A DNA stretch of 64,000 nt, from positions 1 to 64,000 of the forward strand of contig NZ_VDCY01000007.1 of NCBI RefSeq assembly GCF_006517395.1, read 5' to 3'. Both the position numbers and the translations under genes were made by a program. This document shows positions 45,536-55,598 of the stretch, one piece after another. This stretch comes from Terrilactibacillus laevilacticus. GTDB taxonomy: Bacteria; Bacillota; Bacilli; Bacillales; Sporolactobacillaceae. The notes under the pieces were generated by a model. That model was not told where the DNA came from, made no database searches, and saw nothing but the letters and a program-made list of their open reading frames with translations. Each line of letters starts with the position of its first letter. Position 1 is the stretch's first letter.

Positions 45536-45672
45536 TTGAATCTCTCCTTTTTATTCCGATGTTTATTAATGAACGAACTACAGTTATAATATAAAATATA
45601 ATTACAATTTACGTAAGTACGCACATTAATGTATTATAGTATCATTTTTTATACTAAGAAGGGGAAGATGTC

Positions 45673-46056
45673 ATGCGGGATCGAAAAAGTGGTTATGGAC
45701 AATGTACCTCAGGACTTGAACACGCATGTCCAGTTGAGGTCACATTGGATGTGATAGGTGGTAAGTGGAAAGGTGTTATTCTTTATCATTTACTTGATGG
45801 AACAAAAAGGTTTAATGAATTTCGACGACTAATTCCAGGTATCACGCAACGAATGCTAACTTTACAATTACGTGAACTAGAAAACGATGGTATTGTCCAC
45901 AGAGAAGTGTATCAGGTCGTTCCACCTAAGGTTGAATATTCGTTAACTGAATTTGGTCAAACATTGGAAAATATTATTATTCAAATGAGGGCATGGGGTC
46001 AAACTTATGCTGAACAAGTAAAAATTCAGAAGCAAGCAAGAACGTCGGATAGATAA
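45673..46056 (+). CDS. HxlR-family transcriptional regulator
   Basis: Winged-helix regulator of 127 residues: [20 protein letters not shown] near residue 20, [20 protein letters not shown] near 50. The conserved N-terminal cysteine (CPVE) is the residue used for redox or electrophile sensing in YodB and CatR. Its divergent partner is a quinone oxidoreductase. TTACGTAA near 45612 in the shared promoter region is a possible operator. Confidence 0.92.
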   Translation: MRDRKSGYGQCTSGLEHACPVEVTLDVIGGKWKGVILYHLLDGTKRFNEFRRLIPGITQRMLTLQLRELENDGIVHREVYQVVPPKVEYSLTEFGQTLENIIIQMRAWGQTYAEQVKIQKQARTSDR

Positions 46057-46065
46057 ACGATATAC

Positions 46066-46098
46066 AAGAACTCCGGAATTTTCCTCGGAGTTCTTTTC
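46066..46098 (+). terminator. Terminator after hxlR gene
   Basis: AAGAACTCCG-GAATTTTCCT-CGGAGTTCTT plus T. Confidence 0.85.
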
Positions 46099-46138
46099 TT
46101 TGATATATCTTAAAAAGAGGGCTAAATAACGTCCTCTA

Positions 46139-46678
46139 TTATTTTACTTTCACACTATGTTCTCTAATAAATTGTGCTCTTCCTGACTCTTCAAAGTCTT
46201 TAGCATGATGTTCAGGGTTCTTTTTATAAAAATCTTGGTGATATTCTTCTGCAGGATAAAAGGGTTTAGCCGCTAAAATTTTCGTTGCTATCGGTTTTTT
46301 CCAAACACCGCTGTCTTCAATTGCTTTCTTTGAAACTTCAGCTAGTCGCTTTTGTTCTTCATTGTGATAGAATATGGCCGTTAGATAATTCGAACCACGA
46401 TCATCAAATTGTCCTCCATCATCCGTTGGATCGATCATTGGCCAATAGTAATCAAGTAACGTTTTGTATGACATGACGGATGGATCATACGTGATTTGAA
46501 CGACTTCCATATGACCGGTCGTCCCGCTTTTCACTTGCTCATACGTAGGGTTAACTGTTGACCCACCTGAATAACCGGAGATGACACTTTTAACGCCAGG
46601 TAATGTATCAAATGGCTTCACCATACACCAGAAACAACCTCCAGCGAATGTGGCTAATTGATATTTCGTTTCAGACAT
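46139..46678 (-). CDS. msrA: Peptide methionine sulfoxide reductase MsrA
   Basis: Protein of 179 residues. Catalytic cysteine is in FAGGCFWCM, near residue 12; GYSGGSTVNPTYEQV and the C-terminal YHQDFYKKNP are typical. It repairs S-isomers of methionine sulfoxide. GGGAGGG lies before the ATG at 46678, so the open frame to 46723 is not used. No fused MsrB domain. Confidence 0.95.
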   Translation of the reverse strand: MSETKYQLATFAGGCFWCMVKPFDTLPGVKSVISGYSGGSTVNPTYEQVKSGTTGHMEVVQITYDPSVMSYKTLLDYYWPMIDPTDDGGQFDDRGSNYLTAIFYHNEEQKRLAEVSKKAIEDSGVWKKPIATKILAAKPFYPAEEYHQDFYKKNPEHHAKDFEESGRAQFIREHSVKVK

Positions 46679-46706
46679 ATTATTCCCTCCCAAATGCTCT
46701 TCTTTT

Positions 46707-46746
46707 GAACCAACCGAGAACATTCATAACTTCAGTCATGAGATGA
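46707..46746 (-). repeat. Diverged TGACTAAAGTCA repeat before msrA
   Basis: On the minus strand TCTCATGACTGAAGTTATGA followed by ATGTTCTCGGTTGGTTC resembles the copies at 34101 and 57931. Confidence 0.5.
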
Positions 46747-46778
46747 ATAGGTTTCGGTTCATAAAGGATTTTGTTTCT

Positions 46779-47372
46779 TCATTTTACATTTAAATCATCA
46801 AGTTGTCTCCATTTATTCCCCATGACAGGCGGCTCATAATTTTCCATTTTTGCAATCAGCTCTTTTGGATTATTCGATGAGATGACTAATTGACGATTCG
46901 ATTGATTAGAAAATTCATGCTTGATACTATGATCTACCAATTGAATAAGCGGATCATAGAATCCTTCTAAATTACAAAGTCCAATTGGTTTATTATGAAT
47001 ACCGATCTGTGCCCAACAAAGTTGTTCAAATACTTCTTCGAACGTGCCTATCCCTCCAGGTAAAGCGATAAAGCCATCTGCAAGTTCGCTCATCTTTGCT
47101 TTTCTTTCGTGCATACTATGAACTTCGATTAAGTTTGTTAAATTTTGATGAACGACTTCACCTCTAAATAATCCTTTTGGCATAACTCCAATGGCTTCTC
47201 CTCCAAGAGACAACACCGTATTGGCTACTTCTCCCATTAGTCCTAAGCGGGATCCTCCATAAACTAAGCGGCATCCATGCTTAACGATCGCTTCACCTAA
47301 TCTGTTGGCCCCTTGTTTATATTCCTTATTAATACCTAAGTTTGATCCAGCAAAAACGCAAATCGTTTTCAT
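46779..47372 (-). CDS. LOG-family protein (YvdD-like)
   Basis: Rossmann-fold protein of 197 residues with the family motifs GGSRLGLMG, near residue 40, and PGGIGTFEE, near 104. LOG proteins release adenine from nucleoside monophosphates (cytokinin-activating enzymes in plants) and were formerly misnamed lysine decarboxylases. GAGGAGAG before ATG. Confidence 0.92.
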   Translation of the reverse strand: MKTICVFAGSNLGINKEYKQGANRLGEAIVKHGCRLVYGGSRLGLMGEVANTVLSLGGEAIGVMPKGLFRGEVVHQNLTNLIEVHSMHERKAKMSELADGFIALPGGIGTFEEVFEQLCWAQIGIHNKPIGLCNLEGFYDPLIQLVDHSIKHEFSNQSNRQLVISSNNPKELIAKMENYEPPVMGNKWRQLDDLNVK

Positions 47373-47568
47373 GAGTATCTCTCCTCTTTATCCGTAGTAT
47401 CTTAAATAAACCGTTATTTGTATGTAAATAGTTAAATTAACTATCATTTTTTATTGTTCTTTCATGTTACTATAGATAAGAACCCTTTTGTGTGTCTCGC
47501 CATTATTTGTTACATATTTTCTCTTTTTTATACTTAACTTTGACATGACGTTAATAGGAGTGATTATT

Positions 47569-47889
47569 TTGGAGATAACGGATGTCCAAAAATGGATTGA
47601 AGATTTTTATCAAAAACGAGGATGGTTAGAATATAGTCCCTTTATTCGTTTAGGATTCCTTATGGAAGAAGTTGGTGAAGTCGCAAGAGCTGTCCGAGCA
47701 TATGAGATAGGTCGCGATCATCCTAATGATGAGTTGCAAAACAAAGAAGAATGGCGACAAGAACTTATTGAAGAACTAGGTGACGTCATAGGGAATCTCA
47801 CACTTTTAGCTAGTTTGTATGGCATTACGCTAGAAGATATTGTAGAAAGCCATAAGAAAAAGTTAACAGATCGATTTGCTGTAAAATAA
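47569..47889 (+). CDS. MazG-type nucleotide pyrophosphohydrolase
   Basis: Short protein of 106 residues with the metal-binding MazG pattern: MEEVGEVARAVRAYE, near residue 28, and EELGDVIGNLTLLA, near 65. Likely hydrolyses non-canonical NTPs. TTG at 47569 follows AGGAG at seven bases; the 27 upstream codons are hydrophobic and lack homology. Confidence 0.87.
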   Translation: MEITDVQKWIEDFYQKRGWLEYSPFIRLGFLMEEVGEVARAVRAYEIGRDHPNDELQNKEEWRQELIEELGDVIGNLTLLASLYGITLEDIVESHKKKLTDRFAVK

Positions 47890-47920
47890 CAGTGTGAGTA
47901 CAGAACCTACCCAAGTCTAA

Positions 47921-47964
47921 AAGACAAAGCATCCAAAATTAATTGAGTGTGGATGTTTTGTCTT
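47921..47964. terminator. Bidirectional terminator
   Basis: AAGACAAAGCATCC pairs with GGATGTTTTGTCTT between the convergent MazG and histidine kinase genes. Confidence 0.85.
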
Positions 47965-47966
47965 CA

Positions 47967-49211
47967 TTATCCCTTTAATAATGGAAACATTATGGTGAAA
48001 GTGGTACCTTCATCTAATTTACTCTTAACGGACAACTTACCTTTATGCTTATCTACAATCCACTTCGCTATAGACAAACCAAGTCCAGTCCCTTCTTTAT
48101 CTGAACGAGAAGCATCCGATTGGAAGAAACGATCAAAGATTTTGGTCACATTCTCTTGACTAATTCCAATACCATTGTCTTTAACTTCGATAATGGCTGA
48201 TGTTCCTTCTGACTTACATAATACATTAATCTGCCCATTTTCCTTCGTAAATTTCATCGCATTATCTAATAAGATTACCAATAATTGATGGATTTTTTCT
48301 CGATCACCCTTTATTTTTATTGGGTCTTGGCCAATACTTAACATTAAGGATTTATCCTCAAATTCAGCCAGTTCTTGAAAGGGTTCAACAACCTGTTTGA
48401 TGACCTCATTTAAAACAAGTTGTTCCTCTTTTATTTCAAGCCTATTGGCATCTGAACGTGCTAAAGTAAGAAGTTGACCTACCATTTTCGATAGTCGCCG
48501 AGTTTCCTTTAACGTTGCTGCTATGGTGTCACTCATTTCATAAATTTTATTATGTGGTTTTTGTAACAAGCGCTCCGTTTTAACTTGAATAATTGTTAGT
48601 GGTGTTCTCAATTCATGGGAAGCATCAGCCACAAACTCATTTTGTTTATCCCAAGCGACTTGGATTGGACGAAGTGATCTACGAGCTAGAAAATAACCTG
48701 CAATAACAGATATTAAGGCTCCAGTAACGAGCCCGTAAACCATGATCATGAGTAGAACTTTAAGTATAGCTTGCTCACTAGTGACATCGACAACCTTTTC
48801 TATAATGAATGACGTCTGATTTTCACCACTTAATTTTATGGAATAGGTCTGAAAATAACGGTCATTAAGTTCCTTTTCAACAATTGTATTTAGTGTATCT
48901 GGTTTCAACTTTTTCATATCTTCTTCTGGAAAAAGTCGCTCGTCTCCCGTTGTTTCAATAAACGTTTTATTCGATTCCCATATGACATTGGTGCTAAAGC
49001 TTCCTGGCTGCGGTAGTAAGTCTCTTGGCTTAAGTCCTCTTCTATATGCCTTATGCTTTAACATTATCATAGAATCATGTAATTCATGATCAACAGCACG
49101 ATAAACAACATTTTTTGTATAGATATAGACCGACACACTAAAAAGACTAATAATAATAATAAAAATGATGGCATGAAGCAAAGTTAACTTTAATAAGGTT
49201 TTACGAAACAT
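47967..49211 (-). CDS. Sensor histidine kinase
   Basis: Protein of 414 residues with two transmembrane helices (about 8-30 and 150-175) around an extracytoplasmic sensor loop. The phospho-accepting histidine is in DASHELRTPLTI, near residue 200, followed by LLDNAMKF, DNGIGI and GTGLGLSIAKWIVDKHKG. It pairs with the response regulator directly upstream. It resembles kinases of the CssS/YclK type; the signal is unknown. Confidence 0.92.
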   Translation of the reverse strand: MFRKTLLKLTLLHAIIFIIIISLFSVSVYIYTKNVVYRAVDHELHDSMIMLKHKAYRRGLKPRDLLPQPGSFSTNVIWESNKTFIETTGDERLFPEEDMKKLKPDTLNTIVEKELNDRYFQTYSIKLSGENQTSFIIEKVVDVTSEQAILKVLLMIMVYGLVTGALISVIAGYFLARRSLRPIQVAWDKQNEFVADASHELRTPLTIIQVKTERLLQKPHNKIYEMSDTIAATLKETRRLSKMVGQLLTLARSDANRLEIKEEQLVLNEVIKQVVEPFQELAEFEDKSLMLSIGQDPIKIKGDREKIHQLLVILLDNAMKFTKENGQINVLCKSEGTSAIIEVKDNGIGISQENVTKIFDRFFQSDASRSDKEGTGLGLSIAKWIVDKHKGKLSVKSKLDEGTTFTIMFPLLKG

Positions 49212-49222
49212 AAACTAAGCAC

Positions 49223-49894
49223 CTACTTATCCGTAAGCATATACCCAATGCCTCGAACGGTTTGAATATCTTTTCCATAACCTGATTTTTGTAGTTTTTT
49301 TCTCAATTGGTGAATATACACTTCTACAATTCCAATCGTTGTTTCAGAATCAAAGCCCCAAATACGGTCGTAGATTTGCTCTCGTGTCAAAATTTGGTCT
49401 TTATTCTGAATGATATATTCAAGAAGCTCATATTGTTTTATCGTGAAAGGAATCACTTCATTATCTACTGTGACTTGTTTTTTACTATTATCAATGACAA
49501 TCCCTTTATAACAAAGTGTTTGATCCAGTGTTAGCGATGAACTTCTTCTCAGAATTGCCACAATTCTAGCTTTTAGTTCCTGACTTTGAAAGGGCTTGAC
49601 AATATAGTCATCTCCCCCTAAAGACAGTCCTCTTACTCTGTCTTCAACAGAATCTCGTGCGGTTAAAAATAGAACCGGTGTATTGACCTTATGTTCTCTT
49701 AGGTACTTTATTATTTCAAATCCGTTTATTTCTGGAAGCATCACATCAAGAATAATCGCGTCATAAATATCTTGTTCTGCTAAATATAACGCTTCATCTC
49801 CCTTTGTAGTAGAATCCACATCATAATCATCCTGTAAAAGCTGTATAATAGATTCCAATAACATATCGTTATCTTCAACTACTAATATTCTCAA
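49223..49894 (-). CDS. OmpR-family response regulator
   Basis: Regulator of 223 residues. The receiver domain has the phospho-acceptor aspartate in AIILDVMLPEING, near residue 50, and VKPF near 100; the C-terminal winged helix has TREQIYDRIWGF and EVYIHQLRKKL. TTG at 49894 is the best start because GAAGGTG precedes it by six bases and the protein then begins (M)RILVVEDN. It lies downstream of the exporter genes, which it may control. Confidence 0.93.
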   Translation of the reverse strand: MRILVVEDNDMLLESIIQLLQDDYDVDSTTKGDEALYLAEQDIYDAIILDVMLPEINGFEIIKYLREHKVNTPVLFLTARDSVEDRVRGLSLGGDDYIVKPFQSQELKARIVAILRRSSSLTLDQTLCYKGIVIDNSKKQVTVDNEVIPFTIKQYELLEYIIQNKDQILTREQIYDRIWGFDSETTIGIVEVYIHQLRKKLQKSGYGKDIQTVRGIGYMLTDK

Positions 49895-49981
49895 CTTATT
49901 CACCTTCTTTTCTCTATCATATCGTATTTTAGTATAGATCAATAACTGTTTTTTCTACATTTTTTCTGTAACATAATAATG

Positions 49982-50010
49982 AAAAAATGCCACAACAACG
50001 TGTGACATTT
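49982..50010 (-). terminator. Terminator after the exporter permease gene
   Basis: AATGTCACA-CGTTGT-TGTGGCATT followed by TTTTTC on the minus strand. It may be leaky, leaving the regulator genes partly linked to the exporter. Confidence 0.75.
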
Positions 50011-50020
50011 CCATATTTGA

Positions 50021-51184
50021 CTACTCAAATCGGAGAGCTTCAATTGGACGCAGTTTCGATGCTTTATTAGCTGGAAATACACCGAATATGATTCCTACTA
50101 TGGCTGAGAACAAGAAAGAATACAAAATAATAGATAATGAATAAACGACTGTTCCACCTGAGAAAATAGCATACAATTTTGTAATGCCAAGACCAAGTCC
50201 TATCCCTATTAAGCCGCCAATAATACTCAATACGATCGCCTCAATGAGAAATTGGGTGAGTATATCCTTCCTTTTTGCCCCAATAGCTTTTCGTATACCA
50301 ATTTCCCTTGTCCGCTCAGTCACAGAAACAAACATTATATTCATGATGCCAATACCACCAACTATTAACGATATACTAGCAATTCCACCGAGAAGCATCG
50401 TCAACGTATCACTTACGGATGACATCGTATTCATCACATCTTGTTGATTGACAACGCTAAAGCTATCAGAATCTCCATATACCTGTATCATGTATCGACT
50501 GAGCTGATTCATTGCAAAATTAACCATATTACTATTTGTCGCTTGCACGTAGAATTGGGTTATGTGGGTCGTTTGCATTAATCGTTGGGCTGTTGTAAAT
50601 GGAATAATGGCGGTATCATCATTACTTTGACCATTAGATCCACCTTTATAAGTCAGTGTCCCGATCACTTTGTATCGATCCCCATTGACCAAAACATATT
50701 GATTAATCGGATTTTTATTTCCGAATAAAGTTTGAGCTGTTGTACTTCCTAATACAATGACCTTTTGCCTATAATCCAAATCGATATCAGAAATAAATCG
50801 ACCATTTGAAATTGATAATTTTCTTACACTCTTATAGGATGCATTAGAACCCGTAACATTAATGGTACTTGTCGTACTTCCATTCTTTAAACTAAGACGA
50901 CTTGATAAAACAGGTGAAACATTTTTAACAGTATTCATTTTCTTAATCTCATCAATATTGTCCTGAGTAAATGGAGTGTCTGTATCCGAAATAGACACAG
51001 TGAGTAAATTCGTACCTAAACTATTTATACTGCTCGTGACCGATTGACTTGATCCCTGTCCAATGGCGACGAGCACAATAACAGAAGAAACGCCGATAAT
51101 AATACCGAGCATGGTGAGGAAAGCTCGTATTTTATTTCCACGAATCGTCCGAAACGCCATTTTAATGGATGTTAACAAATTCAT
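50021..51184 (-). CDS. MacB/YknZ-type ABC permease
   Basis: Protein of 387 residues with the MacB layout: one N-terminal transmembrane helix (RAFLTMLGIIIGVSSVIVLV), a large extracytoplasmic domain (about 45-260) and three C-terminal helices in the FtsX domain, beginning GGIASISLIVGGIGIMNIMF. The start is the ATG at 51184, inside the end of the ATPase gene. With the two genes before it, it forms an exporter of the YknXYZ or MacAB type, whose substrates are often peptides. Confidence 0.92.
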   Translation of the reverse strand: MNLLTSIKMAFRTIRGNKIRAFLTMLGIIIGVSSVIVLVAIGQGSSQSVTSSINSLGTNLLTVSISDTDTPFTQDNIDEIKKMNTVKNVSPVLSSRLSLKNGSTTSTINVTGSNASYKSVRKLSISNGRFISDIDLDYRQKVIVLGSTTAQTLFGNKNPINQYVLVNGDRYKVIGTLTYKGGSNGQSNDDTAIIPFTTAQRLMQTTHITQFYVQATNSNMVNFAMNQLSRYMIQVYGDSDSFSVVNQQDVMNTMSSVSDTLTMLLGGIASISLIVGGIGIMNIMFVSVTERTREIGIRKAIGAKRKDILTQFLIEAIVLSIIGGLIGIGLGLGITKLYAIFSGGTVVYSLSIILYSFLFSAIVGIIFGVFPANKASKLRPIEALRFE

Positions 51185-51872
51185 GATTAACATCCCCACC
51201 TTCATATAATTTTCCATCACTAATTCGAATGGTTCGTTTACCTTGTTTAGCTACATTTAAATCATGTGTTATGAGAATGATTGTGTGACCTTTTTTATTT
51301 AAATTATGCAATACTTCCATTATTTCTTGACTTGTACGACTGTCTAAAGCTCCCGTTGGTTCATCTGCGAGAAGTATGGGGGGATTTCCAGCAAGTGCCC
51401 TGGCAATAGCAACCCGTTGCTGCTGGCCACCCGATAATTGATTAGGCAGATGCGAAGCGCGATCTCCTATTCCTACCTGGTTAAGACATGATAGAGCCAT
51501 TTCTTTACGTTCATTAGCTTTTACTCCTCTATAAATTAAGGGTAATTCTACATTTTCAATGGCGGATAATTTACCTAATAGATTAAAATTTTGAAAGATG
51601 AATCCAATTTTTTTATTACGTATGGTCGCTAAATAACGATCTTTCAGTTTATTAATCTCGTCTCCCTCAAGAATATACTCACCTGTATCAGATTGATCTA
51701 AACAACCAATGATATTCATGAGAGTAGATTTCCCAGAACCAGAGGGACCAACAATAGTTAGAAAATCCCCGCGCGAAACGGTCAAAGAAATGTGGTCTAA
51801 AGCTTGGACGGTCGATTCACCCATTTTATATGACTTACTGATGTTATTCATGGACATGACTGTTTCTATCAT
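51162..51872 (-). CDS. ABC transporter ATPase (MacB/LolD type)
   Basis: Protein of 236 residues with Walker [10 protein letters not shown], signature [17 protein letters not shown], Walker [13 protein letters not shown] and the H-loop histidine in LITHD. It starts with an ATGA overlap on the adaptor gene stop and overlaps the permease gene by 23 bases, a tightly coupled operon. Confidence 0.95.
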   Translation of the reverse strand: MIETVMSMNNISKSYKMGESTVQALDHISLTVSRGDFLTIVGPSGSGKSTLMNIIGCLDQSDTGEYILEGDEINKLKDRYLATIRNKKIGFIFQNFNLLGKLSAIENVELPLIYRGVKANERKEMALSCLNQVGIGDRASHLPNQLSGGQQQRVAIARALAGNPPILLADEPTGALDSRTSQEIMEVLHNLNKKGHTIILITHDLNVAKQGKRTIRISDGKLYEGGDVNHEFVNIH

Positions 51873-52864
51873 TGTTTATTGCCTCCTCCTTGCTGCATAC
51901 CACCTTGTCTTTGACCGCCGCCGAAGTTTCCTCCAAAATTACCACCATTAATCATTCCTCTACCAAACTGGCTTTGGCTTGCACTTGAGGAACTAGAACT
52001 AGAACTCGAACTTCTTGTAATGCTTGGTAGTTGTACTGTTTCACCTTCTTGTAAGCCGGACTTAATCTCTATAAAGCTATCATTATTAATTCCTGTTGTT
52101 ACAGCCACTTGGTTCTTAGATTCATTATTTGTGTTATCTTGACTGTTTGCTTGAGTCGTAATGACATACGATTGATTTCCAGATTTATGAATAGCATCAA
52201 CCGGAACGTAAAGGATATTATTTTTTTTGCTAGTAATAATATCAGCTGTGGCACTCATCCCAATTTTTAAGCTGTCTGTTGCTTTCGAATGAGTAACATG
52301 TACAGTTACATCAAAGGTAGAAACACCATTACTTACATCGCCTTCTTTAGCAATACTTGTGACTTTCCCTGTGAATTTTTCGTCATCATAAGCATTTACT
52401 GTAATGTTAACATTTTGACCTACTTTTACTTTTGGAATATCCAATTCATCAACCTGAAGAACGGTATTAAACGATTTATAATTGATGATATGGAATGCAG
52501 CTTGTCCCTCTTTTGTCATCCCATCTTCCGTTACGTTAATTTTTGTTATGGTTCCATCATATGGTGCAGTCAAAATTGTTCCATCTGTGTAAGTTAAGAG
52601 GGTATCTCCTTTTTCAACTGTATCATCTTCGCTCACGTTTATTTCACTAATGGTCTTTGATTCTGTTGCCTCTATATCTTTATCAATAGCAGACTCTAAC
52701 GTACCTGAATCACTTATTTTTGATTCAATGGTTCCTTTCTGAACGGTTGCTGTTTGAGTTATACTTCTTGCCACCGCTGGTTGAGATTGTTGCTTGACAT
52801 ACCATGTTGTTCCTCCACCAATAATAATAACGACAATAATAGCACTTATAATCCACTTCTTCAT
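51869..52864 (-). CDS. HlyD/MacA-family adaptor protein
   Basis: Protein of 331 residues with an N-terminal membrane anchor (about 5-25), a lipoyl/barrel-sandwich half (DGTITKINVTEDGMTKEGQA), a beta-barrel (VKVGQNVNITVNAYDDEKF) and a low-complexity tail with a run of nine serines then Gly/Gln/Asn repeats. The equivalent B. subtilis protein is YknX. ATG at 52864 has AAAGGAG at seven bases. There is no YknW-like gene here. Confidence 0.9.
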   Translation of the reverse strand: MKKWIISAIIVVIIIGGGTTWYVKQQSQPAVARSITQTATVQKGTIESKISDSGTLESAIDKDIEATESKTISEINVSEDDTVEKGDTLLTYTDGTILTAPYDGTITKINVTEDGMTKEGQAAFHIINYKSFNTVLQVDELDIPKVKVGQNVNITVNAYDDEKFTGKVTSIAKEGDVSNGVSTFDVTVHVTHSKATDSLKIGMSATADIITSKKNNILYVPVDAIHKSGNQSYVITTQANSQDNTNNESKNQVAVTTGINNDSFIEIKSGLQEGETVQLPSITRSSSSSSSSSSASQSQFGRGMINGGNFGGNFGGGQRQGGMQQGGGNKQ

Positions 52865-53070
52865 ATCCATGCTCCTTTAGTATCTTAATTTGAATTTGAT
52901 TTTTCTTGATGTTCACCATATTAAAGGAGCATTCTTAAAATTTTCTTAATGTAAAAAACAGAAACGATTCTTCATGAAAATAATAAAATGGATTCTAAAA
53001 GTTATCATCGTGCTTATATACACGTCTATTTGATTATAGATATTCCAAATTTGTAACTACTGAATAACTT

Positions 53071-53106
53071 AAAAAACGTTCTGAGTTTTTTCTCAGAACG
53101 TTTTTA
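53071..53106 (-). terminator. Terminator after the AbrB-type permease gene
   Basis: AAAAACGTTCTGAG-TTTTTT-CTCAGAACGTTTTT, a perfect 14 bp stem. The rest of 52865-53119 shows no gene. Confidence 0.9.
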
Positions 53107-53119
53107 AACAATCCATTGT

Positions 53120-54253
53120 TTAATTCGCATGAATGCTCGTTTCCTTCTTTATGCTCGAACTACCAATGAGATTGATTAATGGGGGCATGATAATGAATAT
53201 AACCATCATTCGAAGGATTTGAACACCAACGACAAAGGCAGAGTCAGAATGAAGAACAACCGCTGTCGTTGCCATTTCTGCAACGCCTCCGGGCGCAAAT
53301 GCCAGAATTGATGTCAAGAAGGAAATATGAGATAGGATAGAAACTAACCAAGCACATATTAACATTGCAATAATAAGGCCAATTGATCCTATAAGTCCGA
53401 AAACAAACACACGTGCAAGCCCTTGAAACATACGCCGATTGATCTTGGAACCTATACTAGAGCCAATGAGAATTTGTGCTACTATAATAAGCCAATGTGG
53501 CCAAATAACCGTAAGATCCTGATGTACGATCGAACTACCGGTAATTTGCATGAACGCTGCACCAAGCATACTTCCAAGTATGCTTGGTGCAGGCATATGA
53601 CAGACTCGCCCGATTTTAACACATAAACATGAAAACAAAACAAGAATTAGTGTCCATAATAAAGTTCCTCTGCCAATAAACGTCATCTGTGTTGTTTGTA
53701 CTCCCATATTTTCACCTGATCCACCAGGTATAAAAGAAACGAGTAGTGGGACGGTACTAACAACTAAGATGACACGCATGATTTGAATCATACTCACTAC
53801 AGCTGGATTGGCGCCAACTTCGCTTGCGATACTGGACATAGCAGATAAGCCGCCCGGTGTTGTACCAAATAGACTTGTTAGTAAATCTGTTTTTGTAAAT
53901 TTCCATAAAATATATCCAGAAAGTAAAGAGAGGAGAATGGAAATAATAAGTACCAAGAGGACCATGAACCAATTTTGTTTAAATATTTGTAGGACAGTTA
54001 AATTAAGTTGATGTCCCAATTGTATACCTAAAATACATTGACCGATCTGCAGCCAAAAACTGCTGAGAGAGTTATCTTTTTTGTTGGAGAACTCCTTTAA
54101 CCAAGGAGGAGCCCAAAAGGACAAGATGGCCGACAATAAAAGTGTTCCTACCATCCAACCAATGGATAGACCTGTTAATGATAAAATTAATCCACCTATA
54201 CTACAAAGCAACATAAAAGTTACATTATGAAAAAGATGATTTATTCTGTTCAT
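53120..54253 (-). CDS. AbrB-type membrane protein (PF05145 permease family)
   Basis: Protein of 377 residues with about ten transmembrane helices arranged as two similar halves. Conserved LFGTTPGGLSAMSSIASEVG, near residue 130, and LAFAPGGVAEMATTAVVLHS, near 315, mark the duplicated AbrB membrane domain. Family members are often wrongly called transcriptional regulators or ammonia monooxygenases; they look like transporters. The divergent LysR gene is the probable regulator. Confidence 0.87.
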   Translation of the reverse strand: MNRINHLFHNVTFMLLCSIGGLILSLTGLSIGWMVGTLLLSAILSFWAPPWLKEFSNKKDNSLSSFWLQIGQCILGIQLGHQLNLTVLQIFKQNWFMVLLVLIISILLSLLSGYILWKFTKTDLLTSLFGTTPGGLSAMSSIASEVGANPAVVSMIQIMRVILVVSTVPLLVSFIPGGSGENMGVQTTQMTFIGRGTLLWTLILVLFSCLCVKIGRVCHMPAPSILGSMLGAAFMQITGSSIVHQDLTVIWPHWLIIVAQILIGSSIGSKINRRMFQGLARVFVFGLIGSIGLIIAMLICAWLVSILSHISFLTSILAFAPGGVAEMATTAVVLHSDSAFVVGVQILRMMVIFIIMPPLINLIGSSSIKKETSIHAN

Positions 54254-54580
54254 GTTACCCTTCTTCCATTGTTTTTCTTCTACTTATTAGTTTAAAACAT
54301 TTTTAGACATAGGTAAAATATTATATTTTCATCATTATTTATAAAAAAAATGAATATCTACTGTTTAAATGATAAAAATAAACAATTGATGTAGAACCTT
54401 TATGTATAACCTATTCCCATGTATCTGTTATATTAAAATAACGATTCATTTTTAATAAATATCCTGTAGAATTAATTTGATTATAGTCTATGTGGTATAA
54501 ATAAAGAACGAACTTATAGTATACTGTTATAGAACAACTATACATAATCACGTAGTTATTCAATTTTAGGAGGTACATGT
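54254..54580. other. Divergent promoter region
   Basis: Very AT-rich 327 bp between the permease and lysR genes. LysR proteins bind T-N11-A sites in such regions, but the composition makes these meaningless to call by eye. No gene. Confidence 0.5.
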
Positions 54581-55450
54581 ATGGATGATCGAGATTGGTT
54601 GATTCTTCAACTCCTGTATAAAAAGAAAAATATTACAAAAACGGCACAAAGCTTATATATTTCTCAACCTTCATTGACCCATCGCTTGCAACAAATAGAA
54701 AAGGAACTTGGCGTTACTCTTGTCAATAGAGGGCGTAGGGGCGTTCAATTCACACCTCAAGGTGAGTATGTTGCCAAACACGCTAACCAAATTTTGTTAG
54801 ACATTCAGAAGATAAAAGAAAATGTATCTAATATGGAGAAAGATGTCGTAGGTACCTTGAGGCTTGGGGTTTCTGATTCCTTTACACATTATAAATTGCC
54901 TCAGTTATTGAAAGCATTTAAAGAGGATTATCCCAAAGTTGAGTTTAAAGTAACGACGGATTGGAGTAAAGAAATCGTTCAACTTGCCTATAATCAAGAT
55001 ATTCATATTGGTATAGTTCGTGGAGACTATTCTTGGCAAGGAGAGAAGCATCTATTATTTTCAGAGACGTTATGCATTGTTTCAAAAGAAAAAATAAATA
55101 TTAAGGATCTTCCAAACTTACCGCGTATAGATTATCGTACAGATTACCTGCTAAGAGCGATGATTGACAATTGGTGGACTGATAATTTTGCAGTAGCTCC
55201 TCGAGTTAATATTGAAGTCGACCGAGCAGATACATGTAAAGGCATGGTTCTCAATGGACTTGGTTACGCCATTGTGCCAAGTATGATCGTAGAAAATGTG
55301 GACAATATTCATAAGATTGACTTGATAGATAAAAAAGGAAATCCTATTCTTCGTCCTACATGGATGATTTATTACAAAGACACTTTGGATATGTCTATCG
55401 TTCATGCCTTTGCAGACTTTGTCCTTGATACTCATCATGTAGAAAAATAG
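54581..55450 (+). CDS. LysR-family transcriptional regulator
   Basis: Protein of 289 residues. The helix-turn-helix is N-terminal (NITKTAQSLYISQPSLTHRL then QQIEKELGVTLVNR), with a periplasmic-binding-protein-like effector domain from about residue 90. AGGAGG lies seven bases before ATG. It is divergent from the AbrB-type permease gene and probably responds to that permease's substrate. Confidence 0.93.
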   Translation: MDDRDWLILQLLYKKKNITKTAQSLYISQPSLTHRLQQIEKELGVTLVNRGRRGVQFTPQGEYVAKHANQILLDIQKIKENVSNMEKDVVGTLRLGVSDSFTHYKLPQLLKAFKEDYPKVEFKVTTDWSKEIVQLAYNQDIHIGIVRGDYSWQGEKHLLFSETLCIVSKEKINIKDLPNLPRIDYRTDYLLRAMIDNWWTDNFAVAPRVNIEVDRADTCKGMVLNGLGYAIVPSMIVENVDNIHKIDLIDKKGNPILRPTWMIYYKDTLDMSIVHAFADFVLDTHHVEK

Positions 55451-55464
55451 AAAGATCTAGAATG

Positions 55465-55499
55465 GTGAAAAAGACTAAATTGTTCTTTTCACCTTTTAT
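55465..55499 (+). terminator. Terminator after lysR gene
   Basis: GTGAAAAAGA pairs with TTCTTTTCAC, followed by CTTTTATTTT. Confidence 0.7.
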
Positions 55500-55545
55500 T
55501 TTGTGGGTTTCTTTTAAGTCCTTCATTTTTTCTATATTTTCCACA

Positions 55546-55591
55546 TAAAAAAATAAGCAGTAAATCTTTAAATTAAGATCTACTGCTTATT
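55546..55591 (-). terminator. Terminator after kimA
   Basis: AATAAGCAGTA pairs with TACTGCTTATT, followed on the minus strand by TTTTTT. Confidence 0.85.
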
Positions 55592-55598
55592 AACACCT

